From Clostridia bacterium (GTDB taxonomy: Bacteria; Bacillota; Clostridia; Oscillospirales; Acutalibacteraceae): DNA of 64,000 nt. The notes beneath the pieces are model-generated. The model ran no database searches. It was not told the origin of the DNA and saw only the letters and a list, made by a program, of their open reading frames with translations. Numbering within the stretch: position 1 is the stretch's first letter; every line of letters starts with the position of its first letter. Positions 50,351 through 59,841 of the stretch are shown piece after piece. Made by a program: the position numbers and the translations under genes. The stretch spans positions 62,001 to 126,000 of the forward strand of contig JAGAQV010000001.1 in assembly GCA_017622555.1 (NCBI GenBank), in the 5' to 3' direction.

Positions 50351-50379
50351 TTGAATTTTCGGTGACAATATAGTATAAT
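50351..50379 (+). promoter_or_regulatory. Promoter of the peptide-binding lipoprotein gene
   Basis: TTGAAT (50351-50356), 17 bp, TATAAT (50374-50379), 31 bp before the start codon. Confidence 0.65.
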
Positions 50380-50410
50380 TAACGGTACAAAAATTGAAAG
50401 GAAACGAAAA

Positions 50411-51892
50411 ATGAAACCGTTTTTTAAGGTTATTTCACTTTTTCTTGTGTCCATAATTTTACTTGTGGCAACTGCCTGCAGTAATAATGATGACGCTTAT
50501 ATATATTTTCAGCTTGACGAGGTGCCAAAAACACTTGACCCGCAAACCGCAAAAACTGATATTGAGCTTCTAATATCGCAAAACCTTTACGAAGGTCTTA
50601 TGCGTTATGACGAAAAGGGCGAGCTTCAGTACGGTGTTGCAAAGAGCTATAAAAAGCAAGGCTTAACCTACACCTTTACTTTAAGGGATGATGCAAAATG
50701 GAAAAACGGGGATAAATTAACCGCGCATGATTTTGCCTTTGCCTTCAAGCGTGCCTTAAGCTTTGATACGCAGGCGCCATACGCTTCCCTCTTATACTGC
50801 ATTAAAAACGGTAAAGAAATCGCAAGCGGTGATTTAATAAATCTTAATTTAGGTGTAACCGCAGTTGATGACAAAACTTTAAAAATTGAACTTGTTTATG
50901 ATGACCCCGACTTTTTGAAAATTCTCGCTCACCCAATAGCAATGCCTTGTAATGAGGAATTTTTTGTTTCTTGCAAGGGAAAGTACGGTCTTGATACTGA
51001 TTTTGCCCTTTCAAACGGAAGCTATCGTTTAGCTAAATGGGGTAAGGAAATTTTTGGTATAAGGCTTTACAGAAACAAGGAATACACGGGCGATTTTTAT
51101 GCCAAAAATGCGGCTGTGTTTATATCATATAATAAAGACCTTACTGCCGCTGAAACGCTTAAGCAAAATGATGCTGACATTGCGTTTGTTAGTTCAAACG
51201 AAATAGACGACTTAACACAAAACGGATTTAAAACGGTAGAAACTCAAAACACCGTTTGGTTTTTAACGCTTGGCGCTTCCCTTCCCGAACCGATAAGACA
51301 ATCATTTGCTATGCTCGCAGGAAGTGAAGTATATTCACCCTCGCTTACTAGCGGAGTGGCGCCCGCAAATTCAATTTTTCCACCTTCATTAAACACAAAT
51401 GCCGGTGCTTCGGGAATGCTTGCATACAACCTTGAAAATGCAAAAGCAATTTACACCGAAGCCATAAAGCAATTGCCCGACAAAAAACTGCCAGATGACA
51501 TAAAGCTTTACTATTACGACAACGGCTTTTCAAAAAATATGGTAACCTCAATTGTTGGTCATTGGCAGCATCACTTAGGCGCATATATCAATATTGAAGC
51601 GGTATCATCCCCGCAAGTGCTTGAAGCACAGCTTAAAGAGCAAAGCTATTATATGGCGATTTTCCCCGTTTCAGCCAATTCGGTTAGCGCGAGTGAATAC
51701 CTTGCAAAATTTGGCATTGATTACACTATTGGCGATTTAACCGAACAGCAAATAAGCCTTTTAAATGGCTATAGCCGCATTCCCTTAGCCTTTGAAAGCA
51801 AAACGGTTGCCTTTTCGGAAAGCATTTCAAACATTAAAATTGTTAACGGCTTATCAATTGATATGTCATTCATTGAAAAAGAAGAGGATTAA
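50411..51892 (+). CDS. Peptide ABC transporter substrate-binding lipoprotein (OppA-like)
   Basis: 493-residue SBP_bac_5 family protein. A signal at 1-22 ends in the lipobox VATAC, acylated at Cys23. FQLDEVPKTLDPQTAKTD near 33 and the block LRDDAKWKNGDKLTAHDFAFAF near 96 are classic OppA features. No permease or ATPase genes accompany it, so it is an orphan that may serve a transporter encoded elsewhere. Monocistronic, with its own promoter and terminator. Confidence 0.9.
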   Translation: MKPFFKVISLFLVSIILLVATACSNNDDAYIYFQLDEVPKTLDPQTAKTDIELLISQNLYEGLMRYDEKGELQYGVAKSYKKQGLTYTFTLRDDAKWKNGDKLTAHDFAFAFKRALSFDTQAPYASLLYCIKNGKEIASGDLINLNLGVTAVDDKTLKIELVYDDPDFLKILAHPIAMPCNEEFFVSCKGKYGLDTDFALSNGSYRLAKWGKEIFGIRLYRNKEYTGDFYAKNAAVFISYNKDLTAAETLKQNDADIAFVSSNEIDDLTQNGFKTVETQNTVWFLTLGASLPEPIRQSFAMLAGSEVYSPSLTSGVAPANSIFPPSLNTNAGASGMLAYNLENAKAIYTEAIKQLPDKKLPDDIKLYYYDNGFSKNMVTSIVGHWQHHLGAYINIEAVSSPQVLEAQLKEQSYYMAIFPVSANSVSASEYLAKFGIDYTIGDLTEQQISLLNGYSRIPLAFESKTVAFSESISNIKIVNGLSIDMSFIEKEED

Positions 51893-51895
51893 AAT

Positions 51896-51927
51896 AAAAA
51901 CCGACCTGAAATTCAGGTCGGTTTTTT
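51896..51927. terminator. Bidirectional terminator, OppA-like gene and aromatic operon
   Basis: AAAAACCGACCTGAA / TTCAGGTCGGTTTTT around one base, then a further T. It serves the plus-strand gene and, on the minus strand, the end of the nine-gene aromatic operon. Confidence 0.92.
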
Positions 51928-51930
51928 GCT

Positions 51931-52962
51931 TTATTTAAGTGTATCGGCAATTTTATAAATAAGGTCCTTACTCTTTTCCCAACCGAGACATGGGTCTGTA
52001 ATGGACTTGCCGTAGCAGTGCTCACCAATTTTTTGTGCGCCGTCCTCAATATAGCTTTCTATCATAAGGCCTTTAACCATTTTTCTGATGTCAGCATTAT
52101 GATTACAGCTATAAATGATATCTTTCGCAATACGAATTTGTTCAAGATACTTTTTGCCCGAATTTGCATGGTTACAGTCAACAACACAAGCGGGGTTTAA
52201 AAGGTCGGTTTTAGCATAGAGATTATAGAGGTTTTGCAAATCTTCATAATGGTAGTTTGAAACGCATTTTCCTGCCGAATCAATATAACCTCGCATAATT
52301 GCGTGAGCAAGCGGGTTACCTGTGCTTGTAACCTCCCAACCACGATAAATAAATGTATGAGAATGCTGTGCGGCAGTAATTGAATTCATCATAACCGACA
52401 AATCGCCACCGGTTGGGTTTTTCATACCAACAGGAACGTCAATACCGCTTGCAGTCAAACGGTGCTGTTGGTTTTCAACCGAGCGTGCGCCGACTGCCAC
52501 GTAGCCGAGAAGGTCGGAAAGGTAACGGTAATTATCAGGGTAAAGCATTTCATCCGCACAGGTAAAGCCGTAATCCTTAAGTGCTGCCATATGTAAATCA
52601 CGAATAGCCAAAATGCCCTCAAGCATATCAGGGATTTTATCTGGGTCAGGCTGGTGAAGCATACCCTTATAACCATCACCTGTGGTACGTGGCTTATTGG
52701 TATAAATACGGGGCATAATTAAAATTTTGTCCTTAACCTCGTCAGACACATCTTTAAGTCTTCCAATGTAGTCAAGCACACTTTCCTTACTGTCAGCCGA
52801 ACAAGGACCGATTACAAGAATAAATTTATCGCTTTTACCCTCGAAAATAGCTTTAACCTCGGCATCTCTTTCAGCCTTGATTTTAGCCAATTCTTCGGTT
52901 ACAGGGTAACGGGTTTTAATTTGTTGCGGTACAGGTAATTTTCTTTTGAATTCCAAATTCAT
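51931..52962 (-). CDS. aroF: 3-deoxy-7-phosphoheptulonate (DAHP) synthase, type I alpha
   Basis: First committed step of the shikimate pathway, from phosphoenolpyruvate and erythrose 4-phosphate. 343 residues, of the E. coli AroF/G/H type: VIGPCSADSKESVLDYI near 49, RIYTNKPRTTGDGYKG near 84, KNPTGGD near 180 and DCNHANSGK near 262. It is the last gene of the operon although it acts first, and overlaps tyrA by 4 bp. Feedback specificity (Phe or Tyr) cannot be read from sequence here. Confidence 0.95.
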   Translation of the reverse strand: MNLEFKRKLPVPQQIKTRYPVTEELAKIKAERDAEVKAIFEGKSDKFILVIGPCSADSKESVLDYIGRLKDVSDEVKDKILIMPRIYTNKPRTTGDGYKGMLHQPDPDKIPDMLEGILAIRDLHMAALKDYGFTCADEMLYPDNYRYLSDLLGYVAVGARSVENQQHRLTASGIDVPVGMKNPTGGDLSVMMNSITAAQHSHTFIYRGWEVTSTGNPLAHAIMRGYIDSAGKCVSNYHYEDLQNLYNLYAKTDLLNPACVVDCNHANSGKKYLEQIRIAKDIIYSCNHNADIRKMVKGLMIESYIEDGAQKIGEHCYGKSITDPCLGWEKSKDLIYKIADTLK

Positions 52963-53816
52963 TTTTTGTCAAACCTCTTTCGGCGGTAAGTAGAAAGGCG
53001 CATCATTTCACGCATGCCTTCCCTGTCCTCTTCCTTAATTTTATCATATAATTCATCAAACGATTTTCTAAAGCATTCCATTTCATAAAGCAAGTAATCC
53101 TTGTTATTTAAGAACAGCTCACTCCACATTTCGTCGTTTATTTGTGCAATTCGGGTTAAATCCCTAAAAGAGTCACCTGTATAATATTCCATACCTGAAA
53201 TGTTATTGCAGCACATAAGCGAAACTGCAATGCAGTGGGTAAGCTGTGATAAAAACGCAATCATTTTATCGTGGCTTTCAACCGACAATTCGGCAATTTG
53301 CTTAAAGCCTAAGGTTTCGCCCAATTCACAGCAAAGCTCAATTGCCTTGTGACTGTTTTTATCGGTAGGAACAACAATATAGTTGGCGTCCGAAAAATTA
53401 ACGCCGTCACTGTTTTGAACGCCGCTCATTTCACGGCCTGCCATTGGGTGTGCGGCAATAAATTCAATGTCGGGGCGCAACATACCCTGAATTTTATAAA
53501 CAATACTGCCCTTTACACCTGTAACGTCGGTTATAATTGCACCGCTTTTAAAGAGGGACTGATTCTTTTCAATCCATTCAACAAAAATGTGTGGATAAAG
53601 TGCGAAAACAACCAAATCAGCCTTACCAATTAAATTGGCATCAAGCTCGGTTGTGCCTTCGTCGATAATGCCATTTTCAAGGGCAAAATCAATGTCCTCT
53701 TCATTTTTTGTTATTGCCGACACCTTAAAGCCTTTTTTCTTTAAAGCGGTAGCATAGCTACCACCCAAAAGGCCAAGACCGACAATAAGTATATTTAAAT
53801 CCTTACTAAGTCTCAT
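52959..53816 (-). CDS. tyrA: Prephenate dehydrogenase
   Basis: Oxidises prephenate to 4-hydroxyphenylpyruvate with NAD(P). 285 residues with GLGLLGGS at 13-20, TDVTGVKGSIV near 100, AAHPMAGREMSG near 120 and SHDKMIAFLSQLTH near 182 with the catalytic His. No chorismate mutase or ACT domain is fused. It overlaps aroA by 11 bp and aroF by 4 bp. Confidence 0.95.
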   Translation of the reverse strand: MRLSKDLNILIVGLGLLGGSYATALKKKGFKVSAITKNEEDIDFALENGIIDEGTTELDANLIGKADLVVFALYPHIFVEWIEKNQSLFKSGAIITDVTGVKGSIVYKIQGMLRPDIEFIAAHPMAGREMSGVQNSDGVNFSDANYIVVPTDKNSHKAIELCCELGETLGFKQIAELSVESHDKMIAFLSQLTHCIAVSLMCCNNISGMEYYTGDSFRDLTRIAQINDEMWSELFLNNKDYLLYEMECFRKSFDELYDKIKEEDREGMREMMRLSTYRRKRFDKK

Positions 53817-55026
53817 TTAATGTAATGACCTCCGTTTTAATACCAAGGGAATTAAGCCTTTCAAAATAATCGGGAAAGCTTTTTGAAACCGCTTGTGCCC
53901 CGTAAATTTCGCCGCCGTAAACCGATGCTATAACCGAAAGCGCCATTGCAATTCGGTGGTCGTTATGGGATGAAAGCGGTAATTTTGGTGAATACATTTT
54001 ACATTTTGGTACCACAATTTTATTTTCAAAAACCGTTATATCACAGCCAAATTTTGAAAGTTCCTCTGCCATAGCGGCGCCACGATCACTTTCCTTAATT
54101 TTAAGGCGGTGTGTACCTGTAAATACAGCACCGTTTTTAAGTGCAGCCGAAGCGATAAGCACGGGCGCCAAATCAGGACAGTCACTAATATCAAGGGTGG
54201 GTGTGCCCTCCCTGATTTCGTCCATCATTTTTTTATATACCCTATCCCCTTGTGCGCTGATTTTTGATAAATTAGACACCGCCACATTGCCGCCAACCAA
54301 ATTAAAGGCTTCCAAAAAAGCGGCGTTTGAATAATCGCCTTCAACCTTTAATTTGCGGCTTTTATAGGTTTGATTGCCCTTTATATAAAAAGTCCTTTCA
54401 TCATAGCGTGTAATTTGTACGCCAAAGTCAGCAAGAGCTTTTACCGTTAAGTTAAGGTAAGAAGCGCTTTCTAATTTACCTGTAATTTCAATAATGCTGT
54501 CCTGCTGTAAAAGCGGTAACGCAAACATTAAACCGCTTATAAACTGACTTGAAATATCGCCACGAACAGTATATTTACCTGCTGACAGCTTTCCGCAAAG
54601 TGAAAGTGAGGTTGCGCTTTGAGAAAAGGTAATGCCTTGATTTTTGCAAATTTCGTCATAAACCGACAGCGACCTTTCCATTAGTCGCTGTGAGCCACCC
54701 AATGTAAAAGAATGACCAAACAACAAACAAAGCGGTATTAAAAACCTTAGCGTACTGCCGCTTTCATTACAAAACATTTTATTATCATTTGGGGGATTAT
54801 TTATATCAATACCGCCAATGGTAACGGTATCATTTTCAATATTAATTCTAGCGCCCAAAGCCTTTAGGCAGCCAAGTGTTGCCTCAATATCCTTTGAAAA
54901 AGCAACACCGCTTATAACACTTTGCTTTGAAAGTGCGCCGCAAATTAACAGGCGGTGCGCCATACTTTTGCTTGGTGGCGCTTTAACACGGCCGAAAGCT
55001 TGTGAAGGTGAAATTTTAACTATCAT
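53806..55026 (-). CDS. aroA: 5-enolpyruvylshikimate-3-phosphate synthase
   Basis: Joins phosphoenolpyruvate to shikimate 3-phosphate. 406 residues with PPSKSMAHRLLICGALS near 18, NESGSTLRFLIPL near 87 and LKIKESDRGAAMAEEL near 300. The phosphoenolpyruvate loop reads NESGSTLR where class I enzymes have NAGTA, which suggests class II. It shares one base with aroQ and overlaps tyrA. Confidence 0.95.
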   Translation of the reverse strand: MIVKISPSQAFGRVKAPPSKSMAHRLLICGALSKQSVISGVAFSKDIEATLGCLKALGARINIENDTVTIGGIDINNPPNDNKMFCNESGSTLRFLIPLCLLFGHSFTLGGSQRLMERSLSVYDEICKNQGITFSQSATSLSLCGKLSAGKYTVRGDISSQFISGLMFALPLLQQDSIIEITGKLESASYLNLTVKALADFGVQITRYDERTFYIKGNQTYKSRKLKVEGDYSNAAFLEAFNLVGGNVAVSNLSKISAQGDRVYKKMMDEIREGTPTLDISDCPDLAPVLIASAALKNGAVFTGTHRLKIKESDRGAAMAEELSKFGCDITVFENKIVVPKCKMYSPKLPLSSHNDHRIAMALSVIASVYGGEIYGAQAVSKSFPDYFERLNSLGIKTEVITLNET

Positions 55027-55463
55027 TATTTATCACCACGGTTTTTAAGCAAAACGTCAATTGCCTCGTTATAGCCGTCAAAGCCTTTACCTATAACCGA
55101 TGTAACACAGGCCGCGCGGATATAACTGATTTGGCGAAAATCTTCACGGGTTGAAACGTCGGAAATGTGCACTTCAACAGTTGGCACACCTGCCGATTTT
55201 ACCGCATCCAAAAGCGCAACGCTTGTATGGGTATAAGCGCCGGGGTTTATAACGATACCGTCAAATTTATTGTAGGTCTTTTGAATGGCGGTTACCAAAT
55301 CGCCCTCACAGTTGGACTGAAAAAACGAAACCCTTACACCCTTTTCTTTAGCATAAGCCTTAATTTTTGCGCATAAGTCCTTATAAGTTTTATTGCCGTA
55401 AATTTTTGGCTCACGAATGCCAAGCATATTAAGATTTGGTCCGTTAATTACTAAAATCTTCAT
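55026..55463 (-). CDS. aroQ: 3-dehydroquinate dehydratase, type II
   Basis: 145-residue dodecameric type. INGPNLNMLGIREPKIYG at 5-22 holds the catalytic Tyr region, NCEGDLVTAIQ near 50, INPGAYTHTSVAL near 73 and VEVHISDVSTREDFR near 97 with the catalytic His. Complete. It overlaps the aroE-aroK gene by 20 bp. Confidence 0.96.
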   Translation of the reverse strand: MKILVINGPNLNMLGIREPKIYGNKTYKDLCAKIKAYAKEKGVRVSFFQSNCEGDLVTAIQKTYNKFDGIVINPGAYTHTSVALLDAVKSAGVPTVEVHISDVSTREDFRQISYIRAACVTSVIGKGFDGYNEAIDVLLKNRGDK

Positions 55464-56679
55464 TTAAAAAGCCTTCTTTAATTCTTTTAAGGTTTGTGTT
55501 TATATCACCATCAGCGTTAATCCTTACATCGCACGACAGGCAATAGGTTGCATACCTTTCATAATAACGCTTTTCCAGAAGCTCATGGCTTGAGGAAAGG
55601 GGTCGGTCATTAGTTGTAATAAGCAAATCAAGCGGACGGTCAATAAAAATAAGCTTACCGTTTTGCTTTAGCGCTTCAATGTTTTCCCGTCTTAATATTG
55701 CGCCGCCACCCGTTGCAATTACAAGACCCTGTTTGGCTGACAATTCAACAATAACCTTTGCTTCCAGGTTACGAAAATGTTCTTCACCGAACTTATCAAA
55801 AATTTCGGGTATGGACATATTTGCCAATTTTACAATTTCTTCATCAGTATCAACAAACTGCTTTTTAAATTCAGAAGCAAGCATCTTACCAAAGGTGGTT
55901 TTACCGCAGGACGGCATACCCACCAGCACAATATTTTGCTTTTCTTTTAAAATTTCATTGAAAGCATTTGTTTTTATTTCTTTTTCTAAAAATATTTCAG
56001 CCGCCTTTACAGCTTGCATATAAAGCATATAAAGACCGCCAACCGCCTTTATGCCCCGACTTTCAGCCGACAAAACAAGCTGAGTTTTTAGCGGGTTATA
56101 AATGACGTCAACCACCGCCTGTAAATTCGGAAATAAATCCAAATCTATTGGCTTTACATTAATATTTGGGTACATACCGCAGGGGGTTGTATTAATGATT
56201 ACTTCAGCATCAATTTTTTCAGCTTCATTATAGGTTATAAGCCCCTCGCCACCTTGACGAGAAACAGTGTAAACCGCACCTGCGCCCAAATTTTTGCAAA
56301 CCGCATTTGCCGTTTTCGAGGTGCCGCCACTGCCTAAAATTAAGACTGTTTTATCTTTAATTTCAATATTGTTATGTTCAATTAGGCCTTTAAGGCCAAA
56401 AAAGTCGGTATTATAGCCATAAAGCTTACCGTTTTTATTAACTATTGTATTAACCGCACCAATACTTTTAGCCTCAGCGCTTATTTCATCAAGATAAGGT
56501 ATAACTGCCGTTTTATACGGAATTGTTACGTTTATACCGCAAAAATCACGCTTTTGCATAAAGGCGTCTAAATCGGCTTTTGCAATTTCAAAAAGGTCAT
56601 AATCATAATCGGCAATTTTAGAATGCACAACCTTAGAAAAACTGTGACCTAATTTTTCACCGATAAGTCCGTACTTCAT
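55444..56679 (-). CDS. aroE-aroK: Shikimate dehydrogenase - shikimate kinase fusion
   Basis: 411 residues with two enzymes. Residues 1-240 are AroE: GEKLGHSFSKVVHS at 7-20, Lys56 (PYKTAV), Asp92 (GYNTDFFG) and the NADP loop GSGGTSKT at 116-123. Residues 248-411 are AroK: Walker A GMPSCGKTT at 254-262, the DTDEEI at 277-282 and ATGGGA at 322-327. All active-site residues are present in both, so the protein can reduce and phosphorylate shikimate in turn. It overlaps aroC by 4 bp. Confidence 0.94.
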   Translation of the reverse strand: MKYGLIGEKLGHSFSKVVHSKIADYDYDLFEIAKADLDAFMQKRDFCGINVTIPYKTAVIPYLDEISAEAKSIGAVNTIVNKNGKLYGYNTDFFGLKGLIEHNNIEIKDKTVLILGSGGTSKTANAVCKNLGAGAVYTVSRQGGEGLITYNEAEKIDAEVIINTTPCGMYPNINVKPIDLDLFPNLQAVVDVIYNPLKTQLVLSAESRGIKAVGGLYMLYMQAVKAAEIFLEKEIKTNAFNEILKEKQNIVLVGMPSCGKTTFGKMLASEFKKQFVDTDEEIVKLANMSIPEIFDKFGEEHFRNLEAKVIVELSAKQGLVIATGGGAILRRENIEALKQNGKLIFIDRPLDLLITTNDRPLSSSHELLEKRYYERYATYCLSCDVRINADGDINTNLKRIKEGFLNEDFSN

Positions 56680-57767
56680 TTAATCCACCAGTCCGTTCCG
56701 AATTTGGCGGTTAGCGCATCACAAAGGGTTATTGCCACCATACTGTCAACCACAACACGAGCGCGGTGAACAATACAAGGGTCGTGTCTACCCTTTGATT
56801 CTATGATTGCATTAACGTTTTCTTTGAAATTGACCGTAGACTGAGGCTGTGCAATTGTGGGGGTAGGCTTAACAGCACAGCGAAAAATAATCGGCATTCC
56901 GTTTGATATTCCGCCGTTTATACCGCCGTTGTTATTGGTTTTAGTAACCACCTTATCGCCGCTTATTTCGAAAGCGTCGTTTGCTTTAGAACCCAATAAA
57001 TCGGCAATACCAAAGCCTAAACCAAACTCAACACCTTTAACTGCAGGAATTGAGAAAAGTGCGTGAGATAAAAGCCCCTCAAGTGTGTCAAACCAAGGCT
57101 CACCCACACCAACCGGAAGTCCTAAAACTGCAGTTTCAAGTATTCCGCCAACGCTGTCACAATTTGCCCTTGCTTCTATTATGGCTGACTGCATTTCTTC
57201 GCCTTTTTTGTCATCTAAAACGGCAAAGATCATATTATTTAAGTCATCAATTTGGGTTTCATAGTCCGAAAAAGGCGCGTCACAAACACCGCCGCATTTT
57301 GAAATATGTGTGCCGATTTTTATTCCCTTTTGCTTTAAAGCTGAAATCGCAATTGCACCCACAGCCACAAGCCCTGTGGTTACACGACCACTAAAGTGAC
57401 CGCCGCCACGGTAATCCTCAAAGCCGTTATATTTTTCAAAAGCCACAAAATCAGCGTGGGACGGACGGGCTAAAAACCTATCAAGTGAATAGTCCTTCGA
57501 TTTTGTGTTTTCGTTAGGTACAACAATACAAATGGGTGTGCCGGTAGTAAAGCCATTATATACTCCGCTGTATATAATATAGTTATCCGCTTCAACACGA
57601 GGTGTAGAAATTGCCCCTGAAGGACGGCGGAGTGATAGCTGATGATTTATAAATTCATCATTAACAGGTATACCTGCAGGCATACCGTCAAGCACAGCGC
57701 CAACACCTGCGCCATGGCTTTCACCGAAAACGGTAACCGTTACATTTTGTCCAAAACTGTTTTTCAT
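56676..57767 (-). CDS. aroC: Chorismate synthase
   Basis: FMN-dependent last step to chorismate. 363 residues with GESHGAGVGAVLDGMPAG at 15-32, RRPSGAISTPRVEADNY near 48, RPSHADFVA near 101 and GGGHFSGRVTTGLVA near 120. The later RGRHDPC-type motif reads ESKGRHDPCIVHRARVV near 327. Overlaps aroB and aroE-aroK by 4 bp each. Confidence 0.96.
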   Translation of the reverse strand: MKNSFGQNVTVTVFGESHGAGVGAVLDGMPAGIPVNDEFINHQLSLRRPSGAISTPRVEADNYIIYSGVYNGFTTGTPICIVVPNENTKSKDYSLDRFLARPSHADFVAFEKYNGFEDYRGGGHFSGRVTTGLVAVGAIAISALKQKGIKIGTHISKCGGVCDAPFSDYETQIDDLNNMIFAVLDDKKGEEMQSAIIEARANCDSVGGILETAVLGLPVGVGEPWFDTLEGLLSHALFSIPAVKGVEFGLGFGIADLLGSKANDAFEISGDKVVTKTNNNGGINGGISNGMPIIFRCAVKPTPTIAQPQSTVNFKENVNAIIESKGRHDPCIVHRARVVVDSMVAITLCDALTAKFGTDWWIK

Positions 57768-58756
57768 TTTAAAATCACTTCTTTAAGCTCATCTAAATTC
57801 ATTTTTTTGATTTCATAACTGCCAATTTCATTAACAAAAATAACTGAAATGCTATTCCCCGCTTTTTTCTTGTCATGGGACATAAATTCAATTATCTTAT
57901 CAGCATCAATTTCGCAAGAGGTGGGCAAATTAAGCCTTTGTAAAGCATTTTTAATGCGCGGCTTTACCTCATCACTACAAAGGTAAAGCATACCAAGACC
58001 AACACATTCACCGTGGTAAAGGTTACCAAGGTTTACGCTTTCAATTGCGTGACCGATTGTGTGCCCGAAGTTTAACACCCTCCTAACACCCTGTTCCTTT
58101 TCATCCTCTTCAACAACCTGCCTTTTAAGGCGAAGACTTTGCTCAATAATATAATCAATATTTAGCTCGTCATTTTCAAAGTGTGCAAAAAAGTTACTGT
58201 CGAAAGTGGCGGCCATTTTAAGCGCTTCGCAAAGACCGTTATTTATTTGGCGCTGTGGAAGGGTTTTCAATGTATCGGCATCAATTATAACAGCCTTTGG
58301 CGGATAAAATGCGCCAACAATGTTTTTAACACCGCAAAAATCAATTGCAACCTTGCCGCCAATTGAAGAATCCACCTGAGAAAGAACGGTTGTGGGAATA
58401 TTATAAAAATCAATTCCTCGCATAAAGGATGCCGCCGCAAAGCCGGCCATATCACCCGTTACACCGCCACCAACAGCAACAACACAGTCGCTCCTTGTAA
58501 AGCCGTTTTTAATGAGTTGTGTTAAAATTGCCTGATAAGTGTCAAAATTTTTAGATTCCTCACCCTGTAAAAAGGTGTAAATATAACCCTGTTTACACTG
58601 CGCCGCTACCGTTTTGGCATAATTTTCGGGTACGCCGCTATCGGTTACAATAAGCACCTTGCGGTCAAGGTTTAAATGTTCATTTAAGTTGTTTAAAACA
58701 CCGCGGCTTATAACAATGTTATATTCCCCTACGGTTGTTTTGGTTTTAAGTATCAT
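57764..58756 (-). CDS. aroB: 3-dehydroquinate synthase
   Basis: Cyclises DAHP to 3-dehydroquinate using NAD and zinc. 330 residues: GGGVTGDMAGFAAASFMRG near 97, PTTVLSQVDSSIGGKVAID near 121, and zinc-ligand regions NNGLCEALKMAA near 172 and RRVLNFGHTIGHAIES near 226 and YHGECVGLGM near 248. Slightly shorter than average at the C-terminus. 4-bp overlaps on both sides. Confidence 0.96.
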   Translation of the reverse strand: MILKTKTTVGEYNIVISRGVLNNLNEHLNLDRKVLIVTDSGVPENYAKTVAAQCKQGYIYTFLQGEESKNFDTYQAILTQLIKNGFTRSDCVVAVGGGVTGDMAGFAAASFMRGIDFYNIPTTVLSQVDSSIGGKVAIDFCGVKNIVGAFYPPKAVIIDADTLKTLPQRQINNGLCEALKMAATFDSNFFAHFENDELNIDYIIEQSLRLKRQVVEEDEKEQGVRRVLNFGHTIGHAIESVNLGNLYHGECVGLGMLYLCSDEVKPRIKNALQRLNLPTSCEIDADKIIEFMSHDKKKAGNSISVIFVNEIGSYEIKKMNLDELKEVILK

Positions 58757-59841
58757 AAAACGACTTCCTTTTCGAAGTTACCGATAATTCTTAAATCGCT
58801 ACACTTTTCTTTAAGCTCCAAAAGCATTTTCTTACCCCTATCGCTGTTAATATTACCTTCGCCTTCAACAAAGAAATAATAATTCCAAATAAGGTCTTTG
58901 GTAGGACGGCTTTTAAGCGCCTTAAGGTTAAAGCCATTTTCACCGATAATAGAAATCGCTTTACCGAGTGACCCCGCTTCATTAGTAACTGTAAACAGCA
59001 AAATAAAATGATTGTCCGCCTTTGAGGGTGCCTTTGCTGTGCGAGAAAATACAGCAAAGCGTGTTGTGTTATTACTACTTTGGTTAATGTGTGCTTCAAG
59101 TTTTACAAGACCGTGCTTTTCGGCGGCCTCTTCACTGGCAATTGCCGCAATATCAAGTCTGCCGCTTTCGGCTACCTGTTTTGCCGCAACTGCGGTGTTG
59201 ACAGCTTCAATAGCTTTAAAGCCGTGCTTTTTAATATAATCATTACACTGACCTAATGCTTGCGGATGGCTTATAACCTCTTTTATGCTTGAAAGAGAAG
59301 CCCCCTTATTTGCCAAAAGGTTTTGTATAACCGAAATATCATAAACACCGTTTATGTAAAGCGGCCCAAAGAATGCTAAATCCATTACCTGACCAACATC
59401 CCCGTTAAAGCTGTTTTCAATAGGTAAAATTACACAGTCGCAAACGCCGTCAACTACCGAATTGTAAGCCGATTTAAAATCAGCATAAGGTACGGCTTCG
59501 GCATCGGGGAAAACCTTATTTGCCGCAATATTGGCAAATGCACCCTCTACACCGCTGAAGGCAACCTTCATACCCTCTAAAAGCCTGTGCTGATAACGCT
59601 TTGAAACATCCATATTATGTGTTACAAAATCAACATAGTATGATTTAATTTCCTCATCAGTAAAAGCAGCAACGTTACGTGCGAGCACTTCCGCCTCACG
59701 CTGAGCATCGTACACCTGAATGCCGTGAAGCTTCTTATATTCAGCCACAACCTTGGCTGCCTGCATTCTTTCTAAGAAAAGTTGACGCATTTGTGCATCC
59801 ACATCATTGATTTTTTGCCTTGCTTTTTCAAGGTCGGTCAT
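58753..59841 (-). CDS. pheA: Bifunctional chorismate mutase / prephenate dehydratase
   Basis: Turns chorismate into phenylpyruvate. 362 residues: AroQ-type chorismate mutase at 1-88 (RQKINDVDAQMRQLFLERM), prephenate dehydratase at 92-270 with VEGAFANIAA, ENSFNGDVG and NTTRFAVF, and an ACT domain at 280-355 (TNEAGSLGKAI, LKALKSRPTKD), the usual site of Phe feedback. Order matches E. coli PheA. It overlaps the aminotransferase gene by 4 bp. Confidence 0.96.
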   Translation of the reverse strand: MTDLEKARQKINDVDAQMRQLFLERMQAAKVVAEYKKLHGIQVYDAQREAEVLARNVAAFTDEEIKSYYVDFVTHNMDVSKRYQHRLLEGMKVAFSGVEGAFANIAANKVFPDAEAVPYADFKSAYNSVVDGVCDCVILPIENSFNGDVGQVMDLAFFGPLYINGVYDISVIQNLLANKGASLSSIKEVISHPQALGQCNDYIKKHGFKAIEAVNTAVAAKQVAESGRLDIAAIASEEAAEKHGLVKLEAHINQSSNNTTRFAVFSRTAKAPSKADNHFILLFTVTNEAGSLGKAISIIGENGFNLKALKSRPTKDLIWNYYFFVEGEGNINSDRGKKMLLELKEKCSDLRIIGNFEKEVVL